A stretch of 64,000 bases of DNA, taken from positions 434,406-498,405 of the forward strand of contig NZ_JADMVE010000001.1 of NCBI RefSeq assembly GCF_015547515.1, given 5' to 3'. The translations under genes were made by a program, and so were the position numbers. This DNA comes from Eubacterium sp. 1001713B170207_170306_E7 (lineage in GTDB: Bacteria > Bacillota > Clostridia > Eubacteriales > Eubacteriaceae). The notes under the pieces were generated by a model, which worked only from the letters and a program-made list of their open reading frames with translations, was not told where the DNA came from and ran no database searches. Positions 57,057-64,000 of the stretch are shown here, piece by piece. Position 1 is the stretch's first letter. Each line of letters begins with the position of its first letter.

Positions 57057-58793
57057 ATGAGTAAATGTGTTTTAGTGGGCGTCAACGCGAAATATGTGCA
57101 TACAAACCTGGCCATAAGGTCCCTGAAGGCAGCCGCACCCGGGGCGGATGTGGAGCTCTGTGAGGTCACCATCAACGATCAGCTCAATCTGGTGGTTGGC
57201 AGGCTCTTGCGGCTGCAGGCGGATTACTATGGCTTTTCCTGCTATATCTGGAATATGGAGATGGTTTCAAAAATCAGTGAGGTGCTGAAAAAGAGCCGGC
57301 CCAACTGCGTTGTGTTCTGGGGCGGCCCAGAGGTATCCTATGACAGCGGCACCCTTCTGGAGGACCATCCCTTTGTTGATTACATCATCTCGGGTGAGGG
57401 GGAGACGGTCTTTCCGGCGTTTGTTAAAACGCTGGAGAGCAGAGACAAAACCCCGCTTTTGCAGATGGACAATGTAAACTGGTTTGGACGCGATGTGTCC
57501 CGTTCACCTGCCAGCGGCGAAAAAGTCGGCATTGTCGAGGCGCTGGACACGCTGCCCTTCCCCTATGATGAAGAAAATATCCGGTCCGTTTCGGATAAAA
57601 TCATTTATTATGAGAGCATGCGCGGCTGCCCCTTTCAGTGCTCCTACTGCCTCTCATCTACCCTGCAGAGTGTGCGGTTTCTGCCCCTTGAGCGTGTTTT
57701 CAGGGAGCTGGACTTTTTCATCAGCCACCGGGTAAAGCAGGTGAAATTTGTGGACCGGACCTTTAATGTCGATATCCGGCGCACCAAGGCCATCATCGCT
57801 TATCTGGCAGGGAAAGAATGTGATACGAATTTTCATTTTGAAATTGCGGGGGACCTGCTGGACGACGAGCTTCTGGAAATGATCGCGAAAGCGCCAAAGG
57901 GCCTGATGCAGTTTGAGATTGGCATCCAGAGCACCAATGATGAAACCCTGGAGGCCATCACCCGAAAGACCGATTTGGACAAAATCCGGAAATATGTAAA
58001 GCGCCTGATTGGGTTTAAAAACTGTCATGTGCATGTCGATTTAATCGCCGGGCTGCCCAAGGAAACCTACGCGGTTTTCAAAAAATCCTTTAACGAAACC
58101 ATCGCCATTGAGCCGGATATGCTGCAGCTGGGATTTTTAAAGCTGCTGAAGGGCACTAAAATCCGGCGGGAAGCAGATAAGTTCTACTACCGCTACGCGA
58201 GCTTTCCGCCCTACGAGGTCATCAGCAATGATTTTATCACCTCGGAAGAGCTGCTGCGCTTAAAGGACATCGAGGAGCTCGTAGACCGTTATTACAACTC
58301 CGGCGCCTTTTTTCTGAGCCTGAAATATATTTTTGAAAACCAGTGCTGCGGTACGCCCTTTGAGTTTTTTGAGGCTTTATCGGCCCACTGGCGGGACAAG
58401 GGCTGCTATGAGGTTGGAAAATCCAAGGAGCAGCTCTACAGCGTATTACAGGATTTTACCGCGCTGGGCATACAGCCGCCCCACAGGGAAACCCTCGGCG
58501 AGCTGATCAAAATGGATTATCTCAGGCAGGGATACCGCTCGCTGCCCGGCTTCTTTGAAAACCGGACGCTTTCAAAAACTGCGGCCTTTGAACAGCTGAA
58601 GGATGAAGCCTTTGTGGACATCTGCCTGCCCATGTTTTCGGGACAGCCGGCCAAGCAGGTGATCAAGCAGGTCTTTTTTCAGTATTTTGAGGAAAATGCC
58701 CTCGACCTTGCCCAGCGGTATCTGGACACTGAGCCGGGCAGGGGAAGCCTCTGTGTCTTTTATGAGGGTAAGCTGATCCGGGTGGCGGAGTAA
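57057..58793 (+). CDS. B12-binding radical SAM protein (DUF4080)
   Basis: A 578-residue enzyme of the class B-like radical SAM proteins with an N-terminal cobalamin-binding domain (about 1-130), a radical SAM core with CX3CX2C in MRGCPFQCSYCLSS, and a C-terminal DUF4080 domain (about 390-575). KFVDRTFNVD and GIQSTNDETLEAITRKTD are family motifs. Such enzymes methylate or rearrange carbon centres, but the substrate of this family is unknown. The classical DXHXXG B12 motif is not obvious (HTNLAIRSL region), so cobalamin may bind base-on or not at all. GAGGAAGC precedes the ATG. Confidence 0.9.
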   Translation: MSKCVLVGVNAKYVHTNLAIRSLKAAAPGADVELCEVTINDQLNLVVGRLLRLQADYYGFSCYIWNMEMVSKISEVLKKSRPNCVVFWGGPEVSYDSGTLLEDHPFVDYIISGEGETVFPAFVKTLESRDKTPLLQMDNVNWFGRDVSRSPASGEKVGIVEALDTLPFPYDEENIRSVSDKIIYYESMRGCPFQCSYCLSSTLQSVRFLPLERVFRELDFFISHRVKQVKFVDRTFNVDIRRTKAIIAYLAGKECDTNFHFEIAGDLLDDELLEMIAKAPKGLMQFEIGIQSTNDETLEAITRKTDLDKIRKYVKRLIGFKNCHVHVDLIAGLPKETYAVFKKSFNETIAIEPDMLQLGFLKLLKGTKIRREADKFYYRYASFPPYEVISNDFITSEELLRLKDIEELVDRYYNSGAFFLSLKYIFENQCCGTPFEFFEALSAHWRDKGCYEVGKSKEQLYSVLQDFTALGIQPPHRETLGELIKMDYLRQGYRSLPGFFENRTLSKTAAFEQLKDEAFVDICLPMFSGQPAKQVIKQVFFQYFEENALDLAQRYLDTEPGRGSLCVFYEGKLIRVAE

Positions 58794-58827
58794 ACACACG
58801 GACTTTCCAGGCTTAAATGCATGAAGG

Positions 58828-58955
58828 TTTGGACACGGTTCCGGACACAGTTCCGGTTATGGTTCCGGATAGCAAACCGGGTAGCAAACCGGACAGCAAA
58901 CCGGACACATTATATAAACCAAACCAGACCAGACCAAACCAGACCAAACCAAAGA
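58828..58955 (+). repeat. Two simple-sequence repeat tracts
   Basis: First tract (about 58828-58905): repeats of GGTTCCGGA/GTTCCGG, then AGCAAACCGG three times. Second tract (about 58915-58950): repeats of AAACCAGACC. The first tract contains GTTCCGG-type units on its left and AACCGG-type units on its right. Such tracts are prone to slippage. The weak reading frames crossing them (PDTVPDTVP, KPDSKPD-like) look like repeat translations rather than genes. Confidence 0.65.
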
Positions 58956-58958
58956 GAG

Positions 58959-58982
58959 AGGGTGACCCTGTCACCCCCTCAA
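58959..58982. terminator. Hairpin between convergent genes
   Basis: GGGTGAC (58960-58966) / GTCACCC (58970-58976). On the minus strand a pyrimidine-rich TCTCTCTTT tail follows, so it can serve the kinase gene. Confidence 0.5.
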
Positions 58983-59003
58983 GCTTTTGGCGTCTCTTCT
59001 ATT

Positions 59004-60476
59004 TTACTTGTTTAGAAAGATTTTCATGGTGGTGCCCTGCCCCAGGGTACTCTCAATCACAAGCTCTCCCCGGTGCAGCTTTACAATGCTTTCAATGATG
59101 GAGAGGCCCAGGCCAGTGCCGCCGGTTTCCCTTGAGCGGTCGCTGTCGACCCGGAAAAAACGCCGCCGCACATTTTCGAGTTCGCTCTCGGGAATACCGA
59201 TGCCCGTATCGCTGACAGACAGAATGCACCGATTTGCGGCCTCAGTGCAGCTAAAAGCGATTTTTCCCTGCACCGGGGTATATTTCATGCTGTTGTCGGC
59301 AAGTGCCCTTAAAGCCTGCAATATGAGCGCTTCGTTGCATTTTACAATGCAGTGGTCAGCGCGGGCCAGCTCAAAGGAATGTGTTGTATCGATCATCCCG
59401 CATTCGCTGTAGACCTTTGTGATCAGTCCGCCCAGATCAACCGGCTCGTATTTCTGTGTAAAGTAGTTGTTCTCGAGGCGGGTGATCAGAAGCAGCTCCT
59501 CGACCAGTTTTTTCATGTTTTTTATTTCTTCATTGATCGAATCGACCGATTCCTCCAGAAGCTGAGGGTTATCCTTGCCCCAGGAGGAGAGAATATCGGC
59601 GTAGCCCTGAATGACGGTCAGGGGGATCCGAAGCTCGTGGGAGGCGTCTGAGACAAACTGCTTCTGGGCGTCAAAGGCGGACTCAAGCTGGCCGATCATC
59701 TGGTTAAGGGATTTGATGAGCTGATCCAGCTCGTCGTTATTTCCGGTTTCCCGGATACGGGTGTTCAGGTTGTTCTCGGTGATGTTTTTGGCTGTTTCCG
59801 CTATCTGAATCAGCGGCTTCAGGGAGCGCTTGGTCCCGTAGATGCCCAAGAAGATAATGATCACAAGGCAGACAATGCTGATGGCGATCTGAATGCTGAA
59901 CAGGGCAGTCATATAGACAAAGCTGTCATTCAGATTTTTTACGACCTGGATGTAGATGGTATAGTCGTCGCTGACAAGGTAGCTTGAGCCAAGGTAATAG
60001 TACTCGGTTTTATGGTAGCGGAAGGAGTCAACGTCCACGCTGTCCTCGGTCTCGTCGGCCGGGTTGTCGATGTGCAGCTTGAAGATATCAATGTTGTATT
60101 CTGAAAAGTTATCCTGGTTCAGCAGGTCCTCCACCCCCTCGGAGGACAGGTAGACATCGCCGTAATTATCCGAAATTTTATAGGAAATCAGGGTATTATC
60201 CTTGACATTCGGGTATATTTTCTCTGAGATAAAGTCCAGACGGCTGTCGGGGGGAAGTGACAGCAGGGCCGCTTCATTTTCCTTGATCACGTTGATGATA
60301 TAGCTGTTGAACTTTATGAGATTGCTCCGGTTTTCGTTTAAAACGATCTGCTGGGAAAAATAAAATACCATCATAAAGGAAATGATCAGCAGAATGGAGA
60401 ATGCGAGGACAAAAAACAGGACGATGCGCGTGTAGAGCTTCATCGGCTTTGGTTCCTGAACCTTATTTAATGACAT
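59004..60476 (-). CDS. Sensor histidine kinase with altered HisKA motif
   Basis: A 490-residue membrane kinase: helix about 17-38, extracellular sensor part (about 40-185), helix about 190-212, HAMP (about 213-265), HisKA with phosphoacceptor His in FVSDASHELRIPLTVIQGY and HATPase_c (DTGIGIPESELENVRRRFFRVD, GGTGLGLSIIESI). The motif is HELRIP where HELRTP is usual; the Thr is required for phosphatase activity in this family, so this kinase may be a poor phosphatase. The gene overlaps the upstream regulator by 14 nt; ATG 60443 is an alternative start. Confidence 0.9.
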   Translation of the reverse strand: MSLNKVQEPKPMKLYTRIVLFFVLAFSILLIISFMMVFYFSQQIVLNENRSNLIKFNSYIINVIKENEAALLSLPPDSRLDFISEKIYPNVKDNTLISYKISDNYGDVYLSSEGVEDLLNQDNFSEYNIDIFKLHIDNPADETEDSVDVDSFRYHKTEYYYLGSSYLVSDDYTIYIQVVKNLNDSFVYMTALFSIQIAISIVCLVIIIFLGIYGTKRSLKPLIQIAETAKNITENNLNTRIRETGNNDELDQLIKSLNQMIGQLESAFDAQKQFVSDASHELRIPLTVIQGYADILSSWGKDNPQLLEESVDSINEEIKNMKKLVEELLLITRLENNYFTQKYEPVDLGGLITKVYSECGMIDTTHSFELARADHCIVKCNEALILQALRALADNSMKYTPVQGKIAFSCTEAANRCILSVSDTGIGIPESELENVRRRFFRVDSDRSRETGGTGLGLSIIESIVKLHRGELVIESTLGQGTTMKIFLNK

Positions 60477-61137
60477 AGCCGCGCCCTCTCACTGTCTGGA
60501 TCAGCTTTCGCTCAAAGGGCTTGTCGATCTTATCTCTCAGATATTTGATGTAGACGTCCACGATATTGTCGTTTCCAAAATAATCAAAGCCCCACACCTG
60601 GTCCAGAATCTGCTCTCTGGACTGTACCAGCCCGTGGTTGAGCACCAGGTAATGCAGCAGGTCGAACTCTGTCTTTGAGAGCTCAATGCTCTGGCCGCCG
60701 CGCGTGACCATAAAGGTGTCGAGGTCGATGGACAGATCCTCAAAGGCAACGCTGTTTCGGGCCGAAGGAGCAGCTTTTTTGCGGAGGTTCGCCTTGATGC
60801 GCGCCAGAAGCTCATCGAAAATAAAGGGCTTGGTAATATAGTCGTCCGCGCCCTGATTGAGGCCGTTTACCACGTCGCCGGTGTCATCCCTGGCCGTGAG
60901 AAAAATAACGGGCAGTTCAGGGGACTGGCTGCGGATGTATTTTAAAACCTCGTAGCCGTTCAGCTGCGGCAGCATGATGTCCAGCAGCACCAGGTCGATG
61001 TCCGGGGTATTGTTGAAAACATCAATGGCCTCGCGGCCGTTAAAAGCCTTGGCGGTTTTGAAGCCTGCGTGGTTCAGCTGAAGCTCGATGATGCGGGAAA
61101 TTTTTTTATCATCCTCGACAATAAGTATGCAATCCAT
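60463..61137 (-). CDS. OmpR-family response regulator, partner of the kinase downstream
   Basis: A 224-residue response regulator: receiver (acidic E8/D9-D10 cluster, D53 in LLDIMLP, TARDD, TKPF) and OmpR winged helix (ending VDVYIKYLRDKIDKP and VRGRGYVIK). ATG 61137 follows AGGAGGG; a longer frame to 61194 crosses the intergenic region. It is transcribed away from a second two-component operon that starts at 61298. Confidence 0.9.
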   Translation of the reverse strand: MDCILIVEDDKKISRIIELQLNHAGFKTAKAFNGREAIDVFNNTPDIDLVLLDIMLPQLNGYEVLKYIRSQSPELPVIFLTARDDTGDVVNGLNQGADDYITKPFIFDELLARIKANLRKKAAPSARNSVAFEDLSIDLDTFMVTRGGQSIELSKTEFDLLHYLVLNHGLVQSREQILDQVWGFDYFGNDNIVDVYIKYLRDKIDKPFERKLIQTVRGRGYVIK

Positions 61138-61297
61138 GGGAACCCTCCTTCTGTTATCTCTCTTTATTATAAGGATTATGGGCCCTGGATGCAATGAATT
61201 TCGCTTGCTCAGGCCCTTTAGCCGTTGAATTTATCCAAATTTAAGGATTGGACTATATACTTAATATTAATAAAATTCCAAAAAATAGGAGAATAAA

Positions 61298-61966
61298 ATG
61301 CGCATATTATTTATAGAAGATGAAGTGAAAATTACAGACGCTCTTCAGGAGCTGTGTAAAATCCAAAATATAGATTGTGATGTGGCGAATGACGGCGAGG
61401 AGGGGCTGCTCTTTGCCCTGAATCCGATTTATGACGTCATTGTGCTGGACATCATGCTGCCCATGAAGAGCGGCCTCGAAATTCTCAAGGAGGTCCGGGA
61501 CCGGGACATCACTACGCCGGTTCTGATGCTGACCGCCAAGGGCACAGTCGACGACAAGGTAAAGGGGCTTGACCTGGGCGCGGACGATTATCTGATCAAG
61601 CCCTTTTCGGCCAAGGAGCTCTTTGCCAGAATCCGCGCGCTGAGCAGACGCCCCGACCATGAAATAAAAGGTGAGATCATTTCCTTCGAGGACGTCAGCT
61701 TTAACACCAAGAAGAATATGATGCAGACGCAGGAAAACGAGTATAAGCTCTCGGTGAAGGAAGCGAAAATCCTTGAAATGCTGCTGAAACGCCCGAATCA
61801 GGTGTTTACCCGAGAACAGATTTTAGACCGGGTGTGGGGCTTCGATAAGGAAGTCAATGAAAATAACATTGAAATCTATGTCCATAATCTCCGTAAAAAG
61901 CTTGCCAATACAAACGTTAAGATTGACACAATCCGTGGTGTAGGTTACACTTTGAGTAAAAAATAA
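61298..61966 (+). CDS. OmpR-family response regulator (CopR/MprA-like)
   Basis: A 222-residue response regulator: receiver (E8-D9 pair, D51 in VLDIMLPMKSG, TAKGTVDDK, KPFSAKEL) and C-terminal winged helix (FTREQILDRVWGFD, ENNIEIYVHNLRKKL, IRGVGYTLSKK). It resembles regulators such as CopR or MprA. AGGAGAATAAA precedes the ATG. Its stop and the kinase start share one base (TAATG). Divergent to the other two-component operon with about 160 nt between them. Confidence 0.91.
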   Translation: MRILFIEDEVKITDALQELCKIQNIDCDVANDGEEGLLFALNPIYDVIVLDIMLPMKSGLEILKEVRDRDITTPVLMLTAKGTVDDKVKGLDLGADDYLIKPFSAKELFARIRALSRRPDHEIKGEIISFEDVSFNTKKNMMQTQENEYKLSVKEAKILEMLLKRPNQVFTREQILDRVWGFDKEVNENNIEIYVHNLRKKLANTNVKIDTIRGVGYTLSKK

Positions 61967-63222
61967 TGTTTAAAGAGATCAAGAGGCAGATTACGCTGTT
62001 CAACACTTTGATTCTCATTGCTTTTCTTTTTTTATTTATCTTACTGCTGGGCTTTCTTGTTCAATGGAGCCTGGGGCTTACCGGGGAAGTCTATCTGATG
62101 GATACTGCCAAGGGCATCATCAATAATTCGGCGGAATCGGAAAAGGGCGACGGTATTTTCAATAATAATTCCATGCATGACAAAATGGGCTATGAATACA
62201 TTGAATGGGATGAGAATAACCAGACTGTCAGTATGAAGGTCGAGGATAATGATTTGATCATGCATGGCTACGAACTGGCAATGGATCAGAGCTTTAACAA
62301 TGATTTTAAGGTTTTTAATCTTAACGGGGCAGATTACAGAGTTTATGTGACACGGTTCAGCCGTGGGGATGAATCCCACACTTTGGAGGTGTTTCAGCAG
62401 ATTACAACGGAACGCTCCATGATTACCTATGTGATTTCCTTCCTGCTCTTTATCGGCAGCGGGGGCATCCTCCTGCTGATCCCGATCAGCTATTTTCTGG
62501 CCGGGAAGTCTTTACAGCCGATCAAGGAAACCTTTGAGAACCAGAAGAAATTCATCGCGGACGCTTCCCACGAGCTCAGAACGCCGCTGACGGTTATCCA
62601 GACCAACGTGGAGGTCCTGAAGCTAAAGGAAGACGAGGTACTCAAGGATAATATCCGCTGGCTCAACAACATCAGCCTTGAGAGTGAGACCATGGCCCAC
62701 CTGGTGTCGGAATTACTGCTGATTGCCCAGGCGGACAACAAAAAGGTCATCATGAAGAAGGAAGTCTTTGACCTCAGCGCGCTCTGCGCTGAAATTATCG
62801 ACCTGATGTTTGACGTCGCCAGAGAGAATGAGATCGCGCTCAAGGGCAATATCGCAGAGGGCATCGACTATAAAGGCGATGAGGAGCGGATAAAACAGGC
62901 CATCCGTATTCTGGTCGATAACGCCATTAAATACACGCCTGGCGAAGGAACCGTGACGCTTTCTCTAAACGTGACAAAGCGAAATGTCTGTATCGCGGTT
63001 AAGGATACGGGTGTCGGTCTGACAGAGGAAGCGAAAAAGAAAATATTCAGCCGTTTTTACCGCGTGGACGATGCGCGAAACCGCGAAAAAGGCGGCGTTG
63101 GTCTGGGGCTGAGCATTGCGGATATGATCGTGAAGCAGCATAGCGGCAAAATAAAAATTGACAGTGTGCCCGATCAGGGAAGCACCTTTACGATTGTACT
63201 GCCAAAGACCACTTTGAAATAG
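61966..63222 (+). CDS. Sensor histidine kinase
   Basis: A 418-residue membrane kinase: helix about 12-35, short extracellular part (about 36-150), helix about 148-172, no clear HAMP, HisKA with His in FIADASHELRTPLTVIQTN, and HATPase_c (DTGVGLTEEAKKKIFSRFYRVDDA, GGVGLGLSIADMI). Here the motif HELRTP is canonical, in contrast to the divergent neighbour. Stimulus unknown. A terminator at 63228 follows. Confidence 0.92.
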   Translation: MFKEIKRQITLFNTLILIAFLFLFILLLGFLVQWSLGLTGEVYLMDTAKGIINNSAESEKGDGIFNNNSMHDKMGYEYIEWDENNQTVSMKVEDNDLIMHGYELAMDQSFNNDFKVFNLNGADYRVYVTRFSRGDESHTLEVFQQITTERSMITYVISFLLFIGSGGILLLIPISYFLAGKSLQPIKETFENQKKFIADASHELRTPLTVIQTNVEVLKLKEDEVLKDNIRWLNNISLESETMAHLVSELLLIAQADNKKVIMKKEVFDLSALCAEIIDLMFDVARENEIALKGNIAEGIDYKGDEERIKQAIRILVDNAIKYTPGEGTVTLSLNVTKRNVCIAVKDTGVGLTEEAKKKIFSRFYRVDDARNREKGGVGLGLSIADMIVKQHSGKIKIDSVPDQGSTFTIVLPKTTLK

Positions 63223-63226
63223 CTAT

Positions 63227-63279
63227 AAAGATAAATTTCATGACGTTCTGAGTGTTCGGAATGAGATTTATCTTTTTTT
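63227..63279 (+). terminator. Terminator after the kinase gene
   Basis: AAAGATAAAT-TTCAT (63227-63241) pairs with ATGAG-ATTTATCTTT (63261-63275) with one mismatch, followed by T. Confidence 0.75.
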
Positions 63280-63332
63280 ATGGTTTTAACATAAATCAAA
63301 GAGCATTAAAAAGGAAAGAGGGTATTATTAAA

Positions 63333-63797
63333 ATGAATGTTGTACTTTACCAGCCAGAGATACCACAAAACACCGGAAACATCGCGAGAACCTGTGCGCT
63401 GACAAACACAAAGCTGCACCTTATCAGGCCACTGGGCTTTTCGCTGGACGAGAAGCATCTGAAACGGGCCGGACTGGATTACTGGGATCTTCTGGATCTG
63501 GCGGTTTACGATGATTTTGAGGATTTTTTAGCCCAGAATCCCGATCCCGAAATCTATGTCCTCACCACCCACGCAAAGGCCTTCTATGCCGATATCGAGT
63601 ATGCTGAGGACGCGTACCTGCTGTTTGGGCGGGAAACGGCCGGCCTTCCGGAGGCGATCCACAGCGCCTACCCGGACCACCGTTTCAGAATTCCCATGAA
63701 AAACCATGAGCGGGCCCGCTCGCTTAACCTTTCAAATTCGGTCAATATTGTTTTGTACGAAGCGCTCAGGCAGCAGGGCTTCCCGGAGCTGGTGTAG
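63333..63797 (+). CDS. trmL: tRNA (cytidine/uridine-34-2'-O)-methyltransferase TrmL
   Basis: A 154-residue SPOUT methyltransferase that modifies position 34 of tRNA-Leu. It contains the family motifs VLYQPEIPQNTGNIARTCA, LHLIRPLGF, LDYWD, YLLFGRETAGLP, and the knot sequence SLNLSNSVNIVLYEALRQ. Start at ATG 63333; AGAGGG lies about 11 nt upstream and the open frame reaches back to 63252 into the terminator. Confidence 0.95.
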   Translation: MNVVLYQPEIPQNTGNIARTCALTNTKLHLIRPLGFSLDEKHLKRAGLDYWDLLDLAVYDDFEDFLAQNPDPEIYVLTTHAKAFYADIEYAEDAYLLFGRETAGLPEAIHSAYPDHRFRIPMKNHERARSLNLSNSVNIVLYEALRQQGFPELV

Positions 63798-63871
63798 GCC
63801 TAACGCCGCGGCGTATGAAAAACAATGAAAAAAACTGAAAAAATTTTCAAAAAGGGTTCTAAAATCCATTG

Positions 63872-64000
63872 ATTCTGTGTTATAATATTTGAATGAAAAA
63901 GTAAACGATTCGTCATTCGTCTTGAGGAACGTTTACGGGCAGGTGACTATGAATGACAGCAACAGTGGGAAAGCGAAGCACCGCTTTTCTGAGTTTTGGA
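63872..64000 (+). other. Promoter and start of an unidentified structured leader (cut by window end)
   Basis: TGTTATAAT at about 63879-63887 is an extended -10. About 20 nt on, GTAAACG (63902-63908) can pair with CGTTTAC (about 63929-63935), ATTCGTC occurs twice in tandem, and a GC-rich stretch (GTGGGAAAGCGAAGCACCGC) follows. No start codon with a ribosome site is evident before the window ends. It may be an RNA gene or a riboswitch-like leader; I could not match it to a known class. Confidence 0.4.

Noticed and set aside
58915-58950. AAACCAGACC tract as CRISPR-like or iteron array
   Set aside because: Contiguous simple repeats without spacers; no replication gene nearby.
58817-59098. Reading frame of 93 codons with PDTVP/KPDSKP repeats
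   Set aside because: It is mainly translation of simple repeats and its C-terminal part is antisense to the kinase gene; no ribosome site.
63900-64000. Edge sequence as RNase P RNA or c-di-AMP riboswitch
   Set aside because: GAGGAA and CAGG fragments are suggestive, but the required conserved blocks do not follow in order.

Overview
The window reads as chromosome of an anaerobic Firmicute of the class Clostridia, most likely a Eubacterium limosum-like member of the Eubacteriaceae. The support is indirect: the rplU-prp-rpmA cluster with a cleavable L27 extension, a T-box ahead of a complete trpEGDCFBA operon, an extended -10 (TGnTATAAT) in most promoters, several acetogen/clostridial family proteins (DUF4364, DUF975, DUF512, DUF3021/LytTR, class B sortase) and a fairly high GC content in the genes with AT-rich spacers. 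The genus is an inference. I saw no rRNA, tRNA or CRISPR array.

Layout. 1-6.1 kb: 3' end of a P-type cation ATPase, a DUF4364 regulator, an epoxyqueuosine-reductase-like Fe-S protein, a DUF975 membrane protein, a DUF512 radical-SAM-like protein and the GTPase Der. 6.1-7.2 kb: an AT-rich patch with a Nudix remnant and a MntA/HepT toxin-antitoxin pair. 7.2-9.9 kb (minus strand): a cobalamin riboswitch leading into a zinc dehydrogenase, a TrpD-family paralogue with an altered acceptor site, and a 69-residue protein. 10-13.3 kb: a membrane protein and a PhoB/PhoR-type two-component pair. 13.5-18 kb: a radical SAM/Fe-S protein pair, then a DUF3987 ATPase gene enclosed by two long mutually inverted flanking repeats built on the octamer CATAACGC, then a two-repeat acidic protein. 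18.3-27.4 kb: a very large hybrid sensor kinase, a MITE-like palindromic element, and a response regulator/kinase/two ATPases/FtsX-type permease locus. 27.5-34.9 kb: an orphan ETF beta protein, dxr, a DUF234 ATPase, a 32-residue membrane peptide, LytTR/DUF3021, SGNH hydrolase, PAP2 phosphatase and two lipoproteins.

35-42 kb: promoter, T-box (probable UGG specifier), a second structured element framed by 13-bp direct repeats, and trpEGDCFBA with overlapping or nearly abutting genes. 42-51 kb: two tiny genes, a GH25 lysozyme, a lipoprotein, a strong orphan promoter and terminator that outline a small RNA, malic enzyme, a DUF3089 hydrolase, a TipA-type MerR regulator with a 19-bp-spacer promoter, an orphan tyrosine recombinase, an AlsT symporter and a class B sortase. 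51-57 kb: rplU-prp-rpmA, obgE, yhbY-nadD-yqeK-rsfS and ychF, i.e. ribosome assembly and NAD synthesis. 57-63.8 kb: a B12-binding radical SAM protein (DUF4080), two divergently oriented two-component systems and trmL. The last 200 bases start a structured, unidentified leader.

The least explained material is intergenic: the inverted flanks of the DUF3987 gene, a dispersed repeat family (five copies, core around GACTGCGC-TTTTATCCAGATAAG), the three-stem element before trpE, and the small RNA candidate at 43.9 kb. Among genes, the B12-riboswitch-controlled TrpD paralogue is the best lead to unknown chemistry.
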